Assembly: GCA_002279935.1 (NCBI GenBank)
Contig: NCCZ01000014.1
Location: 62,001 to 126,000 of the forward strand
Source of the DNA: Hyphomicrobium sp. 12-62-95
Lineage (GTDB): Bacteria; Pseudomonadota; Alphaproteobacteria; Rhizobiales; Hyphomicrobiaceae
Direction: 5' to 3'
DNA: 64,000 nt
Each line of letters opens with the position of its first letter. The first letter of the stretch is position 1. A program made the position numbers and the translations under genes. The notes beneath the pieces were generated by a model. It was not told the DNA's origin and made no database searches. It was given only the letters and a program-made list of their open reading frames with translations. This document shows positions 27,422-36,512 of this stretch, piece by piece.

Positions 27422-28138
27422 TTAACGGATGGGACCCGACATCAGGGTTGAACTGGTAAGATCGCCCTTCGGACGCTCGCCTTCCGGCAGCGACCCACGC
27501 GTCATGTACGTGACCGTCTCGGCAATGTTGGTCGTGTGATCGCCAATCCGCTCAAGGTTTTTCGCCACGAAGAGCAGATGCGTGCATAGCCCGATGTTGC
27601 GCGGATCTTCCATCATGTACGTCAGAAGTTCGCGAAACACGGAATTATAAACGGCATCGAGGTTTTCATCCTGCCGCCAGACCTGCATCGCCCGCTCCGG
27701 ATTGCGCGCCGCGTAGGCGTCCAGAACATCCTTGAGCTGCCGCGACGCCAGATCGGTCATATGCTGCAAGCCGGTCAGCAAACCCTTGGGATGCGTCTCC
27801 CCCGAAATGGCCTGCGCGCGCTTGGCGACATTCTTGGCGAGATCGCCGACGCGTTCCAGTTCGCCAGCCACCTTGAGCACCGAGATCACCTGCCGCAGAT
27901 CGTTCGCCAGCGGCTGGCGGCGAGCAATCATGAGAATAACCTGCTCTTCCAACTCACGATGCAGCAAGTCAATGGTGGCATCGCTGGCGACGGTCGCCCG
28001 CGCCCGCGCGGGGTTGTGGCTGGCCAGAGAATCGAAAGCCTCACCGACGAGCTGCTCTGCAAGTCCGCCCATCTGGCTGATCTTGTCGTCCAATCCCGCG
28101 AGTTCCTGCTCGTACGACTTCACGATGTGTTCTGACAT
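27422..28138 (-). CDS. phoU: Phosphate signalling complex protein PhoU
   Basis: A cytoplasmic all-helical protein that couples Pst transporter state to PhoR and keeps the regulon off when phosphate is plentiful. The 238-residue protein starts at the ATG at 28138 (MSEHIVKSYEQEL) with GGGGAAGGA upstream. Two PhoU repeats are visible, each with an E/DxxxD metal-binding helix (for example ELERVGDLAKNVAKR and NLERIGDHTTNIAE). It lies between pstB and phoB. Confidence 0.96.
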   Translation of the reverse strand: MSEHIVKSYEQELAGLDDKISQMGGLAEQLVGEAFDSLASHNPARARATVASDATIDLLHRELEEQVILMIARRQPLANDLRQVISVLKVAGELERVGDLAKNVAKRAQAISGETHPKGLLTGLQHMTDLASRQLKDVLDAYAARNPERAMQVWRQDENLDAVYNSVFRELLTYMMEDPRNIGLCTHLLFVAKNLERIGDHTTNIAETVTYMTRGSLPEGERPKGDLTSSTLMSGPIR

Positions 28139-28192
28139 GGCGTGTTCCTTCCCCGGTCGGGGAGCAAATGGCACGATAAGGGTTAAGCGAAC

Positions 28193-29011
28193 TCAGCCGA
28201 AACGGCCGGTGATGTAATCCTGCGTCCGCTTGTCGGTCGGGTTGGTGAAGATGTCGCTGGTGCTTCCAGTCTCCACCAGGATGCCAAGATGGAAGAAGGC
28301 GGTGCGCTGGGAAACGCGGGCAGCCTGCTGCATCGAATGCGTCACGATAATGATCGTGAAGTTGTGGCGCAGTTCTTCCATCAGCTCTTCGATGCGTGCC
28401 GTCGCAATCGGGTCGAGCGCGGAACACGGCTCATCCATCAGGATGATTTCCGGATTGATCGCAATCGTCCGTGCGATGCAAAGCCGCTGCTGCTGTCCGC
28501 CGGAAAGCCCAGTGCCGCTATCGTTCAGGCGATCCTTCACTTCTTCCCAAAGACTGGCCTTGCGCAGGCTGCTCTCGACGATCTGATCCAGTTCGGCCTT
28601 CGATCTCGAAAGACCGTGAATCCGCGGTCCGTAGGCGACGTTGTCGTAAATTGACTTCGGAAACGGGTTCGGCTTCTGGAACACCATGCCCACGCGGGCG
28701 CGCAGTTGCACCGGATCGAGAGCGGGATCGTAGATGTCTTTTCCGTCGATCTGAATGAGACCTTCGACCCGGCAGGAAGCGACCGTGTCGTTCATCCGGT
28801 TGATGCACCGGAGAAACGTCGACTTGCCGCAACCGGACGGTCCGATGAAAGCCGTTACCGACTTCTCCGGAATATCGACAGAAACGTCCTTCAGGGCGTG
28901 CTTGGCGCCGTAATAGACGTTCACGTTGTTTGCCGCGACTTTGGTGGGCGTCGTTGTCGGCGCTTGAGCTGGGGTGGTCATCATGATGAGCGGGTCTGGT
29001 CGCATGTCCAT
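28193..29011 (-). CDS. pstB: Phosphate ABC transporter ATP-binding protein PstB
   Basis: The ATPase of the high-affinity phosphate importer. The 272-residue protein has Walker [10 protein letters not shown], a Q-loop in VFQKPNPFP, signature LSGGQQQR, Walker B IILMDEP followed by CSALDP, and the H-loop VTHSMQQA. A Thr/Pro-rich N-terminal extension of about 20 residues precedes the core; a later ATG (10 codons in) is an alternative start. It is 26 bases after pstA. Confidence 0.97.
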   Translation of the reverse strand: MDMRPDPLIMMTTPAQAPTTTPTKVAANNVNVYYGAKHALKDVSVDIPEKSVTAFIGPSGCGKSTFLRCINRMNDTVASCRVEGLIQIDGKDIYDPALDPVQLRARVGMVFQKPNPFPKSIYDNVAYGPRIHGLSRSKAELDQIVESSLRKASLWEEVKDRLNDSGTGLSGGQQQRLCIARTIAINPEIILMDEPCSALDPIATARIEELMEELRHNFTIIIVTHSMQQAARVSQRTAFFHLGILVETGSTSDIFTNPTDKRTQDYITGRFG

Positions 29012-29037
29012 GGGATGTCTCTATGTTCCTATAACGG

Positions 29038-30771
29038 CTACCAGCGGCGTTCAAACTTCTTTCGCAGCCATATGGCGAGACCGTTCATGACGAAAAGAAC
29101 GGCCAGAAGTACCATGATGGCGGCGGCCGTCTTCATCTTGAAGGCGGGTTCAGGCAGGTCCGACCAGAGGAAGATCTGAACGGGTAGAACGGTGGCAGCC
29201 TGGGTTAGGCTCGAGGGCACATCGACGATGAACGCGATCATGCCGATCATGAGCAGCGGCGCGGTCTCGCCCAGAGCATGGGCCATCCCGATGATGGTGC
29301 CGGTCATGATGCCCGGCATCGCCAGCGGCAGAACGTGATGGAATACGGCCTGCTGCTTTGAGGCGCCGATACCCAGTGCAGCCTCACGGATGGACGGCGG
29401 CACGGATTTCAAAGCCGCCCGCGAGGCGATGATAATGGTCGGCAGAACGAGAAGCGCCAACACCAGACCGCCCACAAGCGGCGCCGAGCGCGGCATCCCG
29501 AAGAAATTGAGAAACACGGCGAGGCCCAGCAGCCCGAAGACGATCGAGGGTACCGCCGCGAGGTTGTTGATGTTAATCTCGATGAGTTCCGTGATCCGGT
29601 TCTTGGGCGCGAATTCCTCAAGGTAGATCGCGGCCAGAACGCCGATGGGTAGACACAGACCGATGGTCACCAGAAGCGTCAGGATCGATCCCACCAGAGC
29701 ACCCTGAATGCCGGCTAATTCCGCCTCGCGGCTGTCGCCGCGCGTGAAGAATGCGAAATTGAACTGGCTTTCGATCAGCCCCTTCGCCTTCAACTCTTCC
29801 AGGAACGCCACACCACGATCGTTCAGATTGCGATTAGACTCAGGGGTTTCATAAACCCGAATGTCCCAAGTGCCAGGCGCCGCATCGGCCGTGGACTTCA
29901 ACGGAATGATCACCTCGCCCTTGACAAGCGTGGGGGTCATCTCTTTGACCTTCACCAACCCGCCATTGATCCCAACAAGGCGGCTCGCCGTCTTCGTATC
30001 AAGCGTTTCCGAGGTCGCCGCAGCTTCATAGCGCCGGCGCAGGTCGGCCGCTTCCTTCTCAAGGTCCGCGAGGCTTTCGACGGTCGCCCCACGTGCCTTC
30101 CGCCGGGCGACGGTCTCGTCGATACCCTCGGCCAACGCTTTCAATTCAGCCTTAACCAACGCCACGTCGTCGGCAAAATCATTGGCACCAACGAGAATAG
30201 TGACGTCGCCGGTCGTGGCCGAGGGGGACGCCACCCCGCGGGTGTCGGTCAAAACCCGGATTTTTGTGCCCGAATCCTTGAGAAAAACGTCGGCCTCGTC
30301 GGCCAGCAGCAGAGGCGCCCTCACGCGCTGCCCCACCAGCGAAGGATCAGCCACGACCATTTCGCGAAGAGCATCGCCTGCTCCAGAACTGAGCAGCCCG
30401 TTCAACTCGCGCTTCAGTTGCCGGCCTTCGACGCCAGGGATCGCATCCGCGAGCGCAGCGCGCGCAACGGCCGTATAATCGCCGGCCCGTAACGTCGCCG
30501 CATCGCCCTTGCCCTCGGGATCGATCTTTGCTGCGTCAACCAGGACATCGGCCACGAGGTAATGCTGGAAGAAACCAGGAATACCCCGCATCACGATGCT
30601 CGACAGCAGCGCAATCAAGAACGCGGCTGCAACCGCGAGTGCCGCAATGCCGTAGGCCTTGAAACGCGCTTCAGAACGGTACCGTCCGCGCAATCGAGCC
30701 TTGGACTCCGCCGTGTCGAACTCGACCCGGCGGATCGGAGGGGAGACGCCACCCGCTGTGATATCAGTCAT
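29038..30771 (-). CDS. pstA: Phosphate ABC transporter permease PstA, long alphaproteobacterial form
   Basis: Inner-membrane permease. At 577 residues it is much longer than the about 300 of the E. coli protein. An N-terminal membrane segment (about 40-62) is followed by a large insert to about residue 340, probably periplasmic (DUF3333-like and partly coiled). Then comes the permease core with about five membrane segments and the EAA-type motif EAALGIGASKQQAVFHHVLPLAMPG. The start overlaps the pstC stop by eight bases. Confidence 0.95.
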   Translation of the reverse strand: MTDITAGGVSPPIRRVEFDTAESKARLRGRYRSEARFKAYGIAALAVAAAFLIALLSSIVMRGIPGFFQHYLVADVLVDAAKIDPEGKGDAATLRAGDYTAVARAALADAIPGVEGRQLKRELNGLLSSGAGDALREMVVADPSLVGQRVRAPLLLADEADVFLKDSGTKIRVLTDTRGVASPSATTGDVTILVGANDFADDVALVKAELKALAEGIDETVARRKARGATVESLADLEKEAADLRRRYEAAATSETLDTKTASRLVGINGGLVKVKEMTPTLVKGEVIIPLKSTADAAPGTWDIRVYETPESNRNLNDRGVAFLEELKAKGLIESQFNFAFFTRGDSREAELAGIQGALVGSILTLLVTIGLCLPIGVLAAIYLEEFAPKNRITELIEININNLAAVPSIVFGLLGLAVFLNFFGMPRSAPLVGGLVLALLVLPTIIIASRAALKSVPPSIREAALGIGASKQQAVFHHVLPLAMPGIMTGTIIGMAHALGETAPLLMIGMIAFIVDVPSSLTQAATVLPVQIFLWSDLPEPAFKMKTAAAIMVLLAVLFVMNGLAIWLRKKFERRW

Positions 30772-32155
30772 ATTGCTCCCGGTATTTCTGGACGACCTTC
30801 AAGGCGATGAAGTTGAGCACCAAGGTCACGAAGAAGAGAACGAAGCCGAGCGCGAAGGCCGCCAGCGTCTTCGCGCTGTCGAACTCCTGGTCACCGACAA
30901 GGATGGTCTTGATCTGCACGGTAATAGTCGTCACGGCATCGAGCGGATTGAATGTGAGATTTGCCGCGAGCCCCGCCGCCATCACCACGATCATCGTTTC
31001 GCCAATGGCGCGGCTGATGGCCAGCATGAACGCCGACACGATCCCCGGCAATGCGGCCGGCAGCACAACCTGTCTGATCGTCTCTGACTTGGTGGCGCCC
31101 ATAGCATAGGAGCCATCGCGCAGCGACTGCGGCACCGCATTGATGACGTCGTCGGACAAGGACGAAATGAAAGGAATGATCATCATCCCCATCACCACGC
31201 CCGCCGCGAGCGCGCTCTCGGAGGCGACGTTCAGCCCGAACGTTTCGCCCCAGCCACGGATGTAAGGCGCCACCGTCAAGGCCGCAAAGAAGCCGAGCAC
31301 CACGGTCGGAATGCCAGCCAAGATTTCCAGAATCGGTTTGGCAACCGCCCGAACGCCAGGTGAAGCGTACTCAGCCAGATAAATGGCCGAGAACAAACCG
31401 AGCGGACCGGCCACCGCGATGGCGATAACCGTGATCAGCAGCGTACCGGTCAGAAGCGGAAGGAACCCATATGCCGTCTGGATATCGCCCTGGTCGGCGC
31501 GCATCGCAGCCTGAGGGTTCCACTCGGTGCCAAACAAAAACTCAAAAACCGTCGGCTTGCCCTTAATCGCAGGGTCAAAGAAGAAGCGGTAGGTCTCGCC
31601 CACAACTGAGAAAACGATACCAACCGTCGTGAGAACGGCGATGGTGGCACAAATCCACAAGAGTGCGTGGACCAGCTTTTCGAAGGCGTTGCGTGCCCGG
31701 AAATTCATGGAAACGCGGCTCAAGCCCCACGACAAGCCAGCCAGACCGGCGAGCACCCCGACCGCCAGCGTGATCCACTGACCGGCCGATAAGGCTGAAG
31801 CATAGTTTACGGCAGCGCTCTGGACCTCAGCACTGGCAGCGCCAACTGGTCCACCGCGCACGATGTTGACGGCTTCGCGCAGTGCAGCGCCTTGGCGCAA
31901 AATATCAGACTGAATGTCGTTGGGCAGCGCCGAGAGAGCGCTCTGTGTCGCCAGATAGCCGGCGATCTGGCTCCCGACGAGAAAGGTGATGAGAGCAGGG
32001 ATAAAAGCGAGCGAGGCGGTGTAGAGCCCGTGGTAGGAAGGCAGGGAGTGCATGCCAGCGTAGTTGCCGCCTGCGACGGATTGGGCCCGGCCGCGCGCCA
32101 GCGCGAAACCCGCCAACATCAGCGCAACAACCACCAGCGCGTACCAACCAGCCAT
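30764..32155 (-). CDS. pstC: Phosphate ABC transporter permease PstC, long form
   Basis: Partner permease of PstA. The 463-residue protein has extra N-terminal membrane segments and a loop before the core. The permease core (about residue 230 on) includes LAEYASPGVRAVAKPILEILAGIPTV and the EAA-like GSYAMGATKSETIRQVVLPAALPG. It is separated from pstS by 128 bases containing a hairpin, which would let pstS be made in excess of the membrane subunits. Confidence 0.95.
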   Translation of the reverse strand: MAGWYALVVVALMLAGFALARGRAQSVAGGNYAGMHSLPSYHGLYTASLAFIPALITFLVGSQIAGYLATQSALSALPNDIQSDILRQGAALREAVNIVRGGPVGAASAEVQSAAVNYASALSAGQWITLAVGVLAGLAGLSWGLSRVSMNFRARNAFEKLVHALLWICATIAVLTTVGIVFSVVGETYRFFFDPAIKGKPTVFEFLFGTEWNPQAAMRADQGDIQTAYGFLPLLTGTLLITVIAIAVAGPLGLFSAIYLAEYASPGVRAVAKPILEILAGIPTVVLGFFAALTVAPYIRGWGETFGLNVASESALAAGVVMGMMIIPFISSLSDDVINAVPQSLRDGSYAMGATKSETIRQVVLPAALPGIVSAFMLAISRAIGETMIVVMAAGLAANLTFNPLDAVTTITVQIKTILVGDQEFDSAKTLAAFALGFVLFFVTLVLNFIALKVVQKYREQYD

Positions 32156-32241
32156 AGCCAGTAATCCTTGAAATTCCGCGCGGCCAGCGAGCGGCCGCTC
32201 TTCTATTCTATATTAAAAGTGCGTAGACCAAGTCGTGAAAT

Positions 32242-32271
32242 GAGGCCGCGCAGTTCGAGCCGCGCGGCCTC
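32242..32271 (-). terminator. Hairpin in the pstS-pstC spacer (attenuator or mRNA stabiliser)
   Basis: GAGGCCGCGC and GCGCGGCCTC pair over 10 bp around a 10-base loop, directly after pstS on the minus strand. No strong U-run follows. Such a hairpin could protect the pstS message or partly terminate it, giving more binding protein than permease. Confidence 0.6.
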
Positions 32272-32283
32272 ACCTAACCTAGC

Positions 32284-33336
32284 TTACTTCAGTTCGTCGG
32301 CCTTGAGGGTCATGCCCTCGTTGGCAGCCTTGGCGGACTTCTCGAAGGCTTCTTTCGGAAGAGCGACGAGGCCCTTCTCGGTCAGATAGCCTTCGGCGCC
32401 GAGAGCCTTCTCCGACGTGTACTCGGCAATGAACTTGTCGAGGCCGGGGATCACGCCAATGTGCGCCTTCTTGAAGTAGACGAACAGCGGGCGGGCGCCC
32501 TTGTACTTGCCGCCCGAGATGTTGTCGAACGTCGGCTCAGCGCCTTCGATCGAAACGCCCTTGAGCTTGTCGGCATTCTCTTCGAGGAACGAGAAGCCGA
32601 AGATGCCGAAGGCGTTCTTGTTGCCTTCAAGCTTCTGCACGATCACGTTGTCGTTCTCGCCAGCTTCCACGTAGGCGCCGTCCTTGCGGATCGACTTCCA
32701 GATCTTCTCGAAGTCTTTTTCCTTAGCCTTGTCGGACTTCATGGCCTTCAGGCTGTCAAAGCCTTCGGCACCCTTTTCCATGAAAAGTTCATGGAAGCTA
32801 TCGCGCGTGCCCGAGGTGGGCGGGGGGCCGAGAACTTCGATCTTGATGTTCGGCAGCGACGGATCGATGTCCGACCAGTTCTTGTAGGGGTTGTCGACGA
32901 GCTCACCCTTGTCGTTCGGGACCTTCTCGGCGAGTGCCTGGAAGACCTGCTTGCGGGTCAGCGCAACCTGCGGACCATCCTTCGACTGCGCGATAGTCAG
33001 GCCGTCATAGCCGACCGTCAGTTCGATGATGTCCTTGACGCCGTTCTTGTCGCAGAGTTCGAATTCGCTCTTCTTGATCCGGCGCGATGCGTTGGTGCCG
33101 TCCGCCTTGTCGACGCCGACGCCTTCGCAGAAGATCTTCATGCCGCCGCCCGTACCGGTGGATTCGACGACCGGCGTCTTACCGCCCGAAGCCTTGCCGA
33201 ACTGTTCGGCCACAGCCGTCGTGAACGGATAAACGGTGGACGAACCAACAATGCGGATCTGATCACGGGCTTCGGCGGCGGTCGTCAGTGCGAGACCGCT
33301 CACGATCGAAACCGCGAGGAGGGTAGCCTTATTCAT
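32284..33336 (-). CDS. pstS: Phosphate ABC transporter substrate-binding protein PstS
   Basis: Periplasmic high-affinity phosphate-binding protein. The 350-residue precursor has a signal peptide (to about residue 24, AAEA-RDQ). Binding-site motifs GSSTVYPFT, ESTGTGGGMKIFCEG and GTRDSFHELFM are seen. Two Cys (CEGVG and FELCDKNG) may form a disulfide. The length and motif set fit the PstS/SphX group common in alphaproteobacteria. It lies 158 bases after phoR with a palindromic operator candidate in between. Confidence 0.96.
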   Translation of the reverse strand: MNKATLLAVSIVSGLALTTAAEARDQIRIVGSSTVYPFTTAVAEQFGKASGGKTPVVESTGTGGGMKIFCEGVGVDKADGTNASRRIKKSEFELCDKNGVKDIIELTVGYDGLTIAQSKDGPQVALTRKQVFQALAEKVPNDKGELVDNPYKNWSDIDPSLPNIKIEVLGPPPTSGTRDSFHELFMEKGAEGFDSLKAMKSDKAKEKDFEKIWKSIRKDGAYVEAGENDNVIVQKLEGNKNAFGIFGFSFLEENADKLKGVSIEGAEPTFDNISGGKYKGARPLFVYFKKAHIGVIPGLDKFIAEYTSEKALGAEGYLTEKGLVALPKEAFEKSAKAANEGMTLKADELK

Positions 33337-33417
33337 AGGGAAAAACTCCTGTTGCCCTGCACGGAGGCGGCGTCCCGCTGGTCCGAACGTTTGCGCGCGG
33401 CATCACCCTTAACGGCT

Positions 33418-33438
33418 TGTCACAAACCTTTTGTGACA
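33418..33438 (-). promoter_or_regulatory. Palindromic operator candidate (PhoB site?) upstream of pstS
   Basis: The arms TGTCACAAA and TTTGTGACA are perfect 9-bp inverted repeats around three bases, 82-102 bases before the pstS ATG. The half-site resembles the CTGTCA part of a Pho box, but the classical direct-repeat form CTGTCAT-N4-CTGTCAT is not met. The position suits a PhoB-activated promoter for pstS separate from phoR. Confidence 0.5.
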
Positions 33439-33494
33439 GCGCAAACCATTGAAACACTTATATGAATAGAAAGTTCGATATCGGGCACTGCAAC

Positions 33495-34739
33495 TTAGGT
33501 CGCCATTGTCTCTAAAACGACTGCAAAACGCGACCCGCGCCCGATTTCGGAGGTGATGTCCAACTCGCCCCGGTGGCGGTTGAGAATATGCTTCACGATC
33601 GCCAGACCAAGACCGGTCCCGCCTTGTTCGCGGCTGCGGGCCGTGTCGACACGGTAGAAGCGCTCGGTCAGGCGCGGCAGATGCTCCGGAGCGATCCCGG
33701 GTCCGTCATCTGTCACGGCAACCTCCAAAGCGCCGCGTTTGCCGCCGCCCCGGACGCGCTCGCGGATCGTGACAGTAACGGTGCCGGATGGCCGTCCGTA
33801 TTTGATCGCGTTGTGAATGAGGTTCTGCATCACCTGTTCGAGTTCATCCCGATCCCCGCGCACGAGCCCTGCGGCCGGGAGAGGTGTGAACGTCAGAGCG
33901 ATATCGGCCTGCTGTGCCAAGGGCTCCAGCCCTCGGATGACCTGCGCGATCAGATCGTTCATGTCGACGGGGCCCTCGGGCCGCAAATGCGCGCGCATTT
34001 CGATGCGGCTCAGCGACAAGAGATCGTCGAGAATCCGGTTCATGCGCTGGGCCTGCGTCGCCATGATCCCTAGAAATCGAGTCCGTGCCGCCTCGTCGTT
34101 GCGCGCAGGACCGAGCAGAGTTTCAATAAACCCCTTGATCGACGCCAGCGGCGTGCGCAGCTCATGGCTCGCATTGGCAATAAAATCGGCCCGCAACTGT
34201 GCCAGCCGCTCCTGCTCGCTCGTATCGCGAAACTGCAATAACAGCCTCGGCCCCGACAGCGGCGTCGAGGTCACGATAAAGCGCCGGCCCTGCAGCATGC
34301 GCTCGGTGAACTCCGCCGTCTCGCTGCGCCCTTCCGTAATGCTGCGGTCAATTGAAACCATCAAATCAGGATTGCGCGTGGCAAGCCCCACCGGTGCGCC
34401 GGCCGCGATGGATGGAAAGAGATCGGCCGCATGCCGATTGAAGACGGCAATCTTTCTCTCGGCATCCAGAACGATCGCCGCAATATCGAGGGCGTGGATG
34501 ATCTCGAAAAGATCCGACGGCGTTGGCCCCGGCGCAGCGCCATCTGCGTTGTCCGCTTGCCTGGGCTCGGCCGGCCCCGATGGGCGCCATCCAAAAACGC
34601 CGGCGGCCAGGGCGAGCCCGCCCACCCCTCCCGCACCGGCTAAGTCCCACGACAAAAAGAACACGACGGCCGCAAGCAGCACCAAGCCACTCGCGGCCGA
34701 AATTGTAATCATGGGAGCGATTTTCGATCGGCCGGTCAT
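33495..34739 (-). CDS. phoR: Phosphate regulon sensor histidine kinase PhoR
   Basis: Membrane kinase that phosphorylates PhoB. The 414-residue protein has two hydrophobic segments (about 9-31 and 35-50), a PAS domain (about 75-175), the dimerisation H-box with His192 in NASHELRTPLASIKG, and ATPase boxes N (QNLIHNAIKYG), G1 (VTDDGPGIAPEHL) and G2 (GGTGLGLAIVKHIL). It begins the phoR-pstSCAB-phoU-phoB operon. Confidence 0.95.
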   Translation of the reverse strand: MTGRSKIAPMITISAASGLVLLAAVVFFLSWDLAGAGGVGGLALAAGVFGWRPSGPAEPRQADNADGAAPGPTPSDLFEIIHALDIAAIVLDAERKIAVFNRHAADLFPSIAAGAPVGLATRNPDLMVSIDRSITEGRSETAEFTERMLQGRRFIVTSTPLSGPRLLLQFRDTSEQERLAQLRADFIANASHELRTPLASIKGFIETLLGPARNDEAARTRFLGIMATQAQRMNRILDDLLSLSRIEMRAHLRPEGPVDMNDLIAQVIRGLEPLAQQADIALTFTPLPAAGLVRGDRDELEQVMQNLIHNAIKYGRPSGTVTVTIRERVRGGGKRGALEVAVTDDGPGIAPEHLPRLTERFYRVDTARSREQGGTGLGLAIVKHILNRHRGELDITSEIGRGSRFAVVLETMAT

Positions 34740-34788
34740 GGCCGCTCTATAGTCCGATCGCGCAGCCCCCGCTAGCCCGCACGCGCAA

Positions 34789-34980
34789 TCATGCCTTCCG
34801 CCCGCACGTATTAGCGCCGATCAGCGAATAGGCCGGGCAATAGCCGATCAGTCCCGTCAGCAGCGGCACGACGCCGAGCAGCGCCCACGGCGTTTGCGGT
34901 CCGACGAAATAGAGGCTGAGAATGGCAGCACCGGCGATAATCCGGAGCAGGCGGTCGACTTTGCCTTCGTTGCAGGGCAT
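34789..34980 (-). CDS. DUF2892 (YgaP-like) small inner-membrane protein
   Basis: A 63-residue protein with two membrane helices (about 13-27 and 32-47) and the CPAYSLIGANTCG ending typical of DUF2892, the membrane part of YgaP-type proteins linked to sulfur and rhodanese metabolism. It begins MPCNEGKVDRLLRIIAG and has GGAGACC upstream. It lies downstream of a Crp/Fnr regulator and near sox genes, which fits a sulfur context. Function of the isolated domain is not established. Confidence 0.85.
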   Translation of the reverse strand: MPCNEGKVDRLLRIIAGAAILSLYFVGPQTPWALLGVVPLLTGLIGYCPAYSLIGANTCGRKA

Positions 34981-35035
34981 GGCGGTCTCCTCAAGGTTGA
35001 TCAGGAAAACCTACGCGCATGTCCGCACTGCCTCT

Positions 35036-35048
35036 GTGACGATGTCAC
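35036..35048 (-). promoter_or_regulatory. GTGAC palindrome upstream of the DUF2892 gene
   Basis: GTGAC-GAT-GTCAC, within TGTGACGATGTCACGG, resembles a Crp/Fnr-type operator with shortened spacing. It is 56-68 bases before the DUF2892 start and just past the stop of the Crp/Fnr gene, so that regulator could act on it. Confidence 0.35.
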
Positions 35049-35061
35049 GGTTGGGTGCGGA

Positions 35062-35727
35062 TCAACGGGCGTTGATCAACTGCCGCAGCGCTGCCGCATC
35101 CACAATCGTCAATGCCCCCCGCGACGTGGCCACCCATCCCCGCCGCTGAAACTCGGTCAACTGCCGGCTGATCACTTCGCGCGCGGTGCCAAGTTCTGAG
35201 GCCAACTGCTGATGCGTCATCGGCACGCGGTCGCTGTCGCCCGCCAGATCGAGAAGCCGCTGTGCAAGACGAATATCGATGCGCGAAAATGCGACTTCCT
35301 CGATCAGCTTGAAGAGGTTCGTCATACGGCTTGCTAACGCCGCGAAAACAAACCGCCGGAATTCCGGCGATTTCGAAATGGCCTCGTCAAAAGCGGCCTT
35401 GGGTAGCGCGACGGCTTCGATGGGAGTCTCGGCGACTCCTTCGGCTTGATAGACCTCGTCGCCAATGAGACACGCCGTCGTCATGGCGCAGCTTTCGCCA
35501 GCCGTCACGCGGTAGAGCACGATCTCGCGGCCCGCTTCGGAAAGCTGATGAACGCGAACCGTCCCGTTGATGAGCAGCAGATAATTCTGTGGCGGCTGCC
35601 CAGGTCCGAAAACCACCGCACCCGCCGGCAGCGACACGACGCGCCCCGCCCGCTCGACCATGGATTGGGACGGTTCCGGAAGCTTTTTCAATTCCGGAAA
35701 ATGATCGGTCCAGGTCATGGCGCTCAT
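35062..35727 (-). CDS. Crp/Fnr-family transcriptional regulator
   Basis: A 221-residue regulator with an N-terminal cyclic-nucleotide-binding fold (about 20-130, GAVVFGPGQPPQNYLLLINGTVRV) and a C-terminal winged helix (about 150-215, THQQLASELGTAREVISRQLTEFQRRGW). There is no N-terminal Cys cluster for an Fnr iron-sulfur centre. A single Cys (GESCAM) sits near residue 80. Two in-frame ATGs (codons 1 and 4) are both possible. Neighbours suggest control of sulfur genes or the DUF2892 protein; this is inference. Confidence 0.88.
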   Translation of the reverse strand: MSAMTWTDHFPELKKLPEPSQSMVERAGRVVSLPAGAVVFGPGQPPQNYLLLINGTVRVHQLSEAGREIVLYRVTAGESCAMTTACLIGDEVYQAEGVAETPIEAVALPKAAFDEAISKSPEFRRFVFAALASRMTNLFKLIEEVAFSRIDIRLAQRLLDLAGDSDRVPMTHQQLASELGTAREVISRQLTEFQRRGWVATSRGALTIVDAAALRQLINAR

Positions 35728-35782
35728 TTCGAATAGCAGGCTTGGGCCAAAGCCAGTCGTGTCAGATCACAACGCGGCAGCG

Positions 35783-36025
35783 TCAAATAACGTTATGCGA
35801 TCCATCACAGAACGGCTCGTCATCTGTCGTCTTGCAACCGCACAGGTTAAACGTTCCGCTCGCAGGCGCTTTGAACGCCATTGGGTCGATGCCCGTATCC
35901 TTGTGCGCGCCGTCGCAGAACGGTTGCCGCTTGGAGCGTCCACAACGGCAATAGAAGTACGTTTTGCCCTCGACGAGGTCGACCTGATAGGGCCCCTTCT
36001 GCGCAACGATCGGATCTTCGGCCAT
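35783..36025 (-). CDS. Dual CDGSH iron-sulfur domain protein
   Basis: An 80-residue protein with two CDGSH [2Fe-2S] motifs in tandem: CRCGRSKRQPFCDGAH and CGCKTTDDEPFCDGSH, each with the three-Cys one-His ligand set. The ATG at 36025 has CAGGAGAGGG upstream; a longer frame to 36121 would add an unrelated Arg/Pro-rich segment and is rejected. The fold is a small cytosolic electron-transfer or redox-sensing protein. It lies between soxZ and the Crp/Fnr gene. Confidence 0.9.
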   Translation of the reverse strand: MAEDPIVAQKGPYQVDLVEGKTYFYCRCGRSKRQPFCDGAHKDTGIDPMAFKAPASGTFNLCGCKTTDDEPFCDGSHNVI

Positions 36026-36128
36026 GGTGTCCCTCTCCTGATACCGGCAAGGCCGGTGCGCCGGCCACAAGCTCAACTCTGCGGTCTTTTGTGGCGTAGC
36101 CGCTCCCGCGCGGTGAGACAAGCGGATC

Positions 36129-36174
36129 GATCAAGCCTGACCGGGATCAAGCTGACCCGGATCAAGCTGGCCGG
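36129..36174. repeat. Three tandem copies of a 15-16 bp repeat after soxZ
   Basis: GATCAAGC followed by TGACCGG-like sequence occurs three times in a row (starting 36129, 36145 and 36160). The array is eight bases beyond the soxZ stop. It may affect the soxZ message end, or be a slippage product. Confidence 0.6.
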
Positions 36175-36181
36175 CCCCTAT

Positions 36182-36505
36182 TCAGCCAACCAGAAGTGGC
36201 GCCCGCTCAATTGTTTGGACCCCGGCATCGTCTTGCCAGACGAACACCAGTTCCCCCGGACCCGGCACCCGCATGTGGAAGGCGACGAACGGATTGGACG
36301 AAATCCCAGGACCGAACTCGGCTTTAAAAACCGTCACTTTGCCGAACGTAACGGTGAGCGAATTGACAATGTCGCGCGGGATGACCTGACCGTTGGCGTC
36401 TTTGCGGTTGCCCGTTTCCATCACATGATTGATGAGCGCGCGGATTTCGATGACATCGCCAACCGCAGTCTTGTCTGGAAGTTTGATCCGCGTTTTGTTG
36501 GCCAT
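36182..36505 (-). CDS. soxZ: Thiosulfate oxidation carrier subunit SoxZ
   Basis: Partner of SoxY in the periplasmic carrier complex on which sulfur intermediates are held. The 107-residue protein shows the family's FKAEFGPGISSNPFVAFHMRV core and VWQDDAG segment and has no signal peptide, so it is probably exported with SoxY. It starts seven bases after the soxY stop. Confidence 0.95.
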   Translation of the reverse strand: MANKTRIKLPDKTAVGDVIEIRALINHVMETGNRKDANGQVIPRDIVNSLTVTFGKVTVFKAEFGPGISSNPFVAFHMRVPGPGELVFVWQDDAGVQTIERAPLLVG

Positions 36506-36512
36506 CGCGCCC

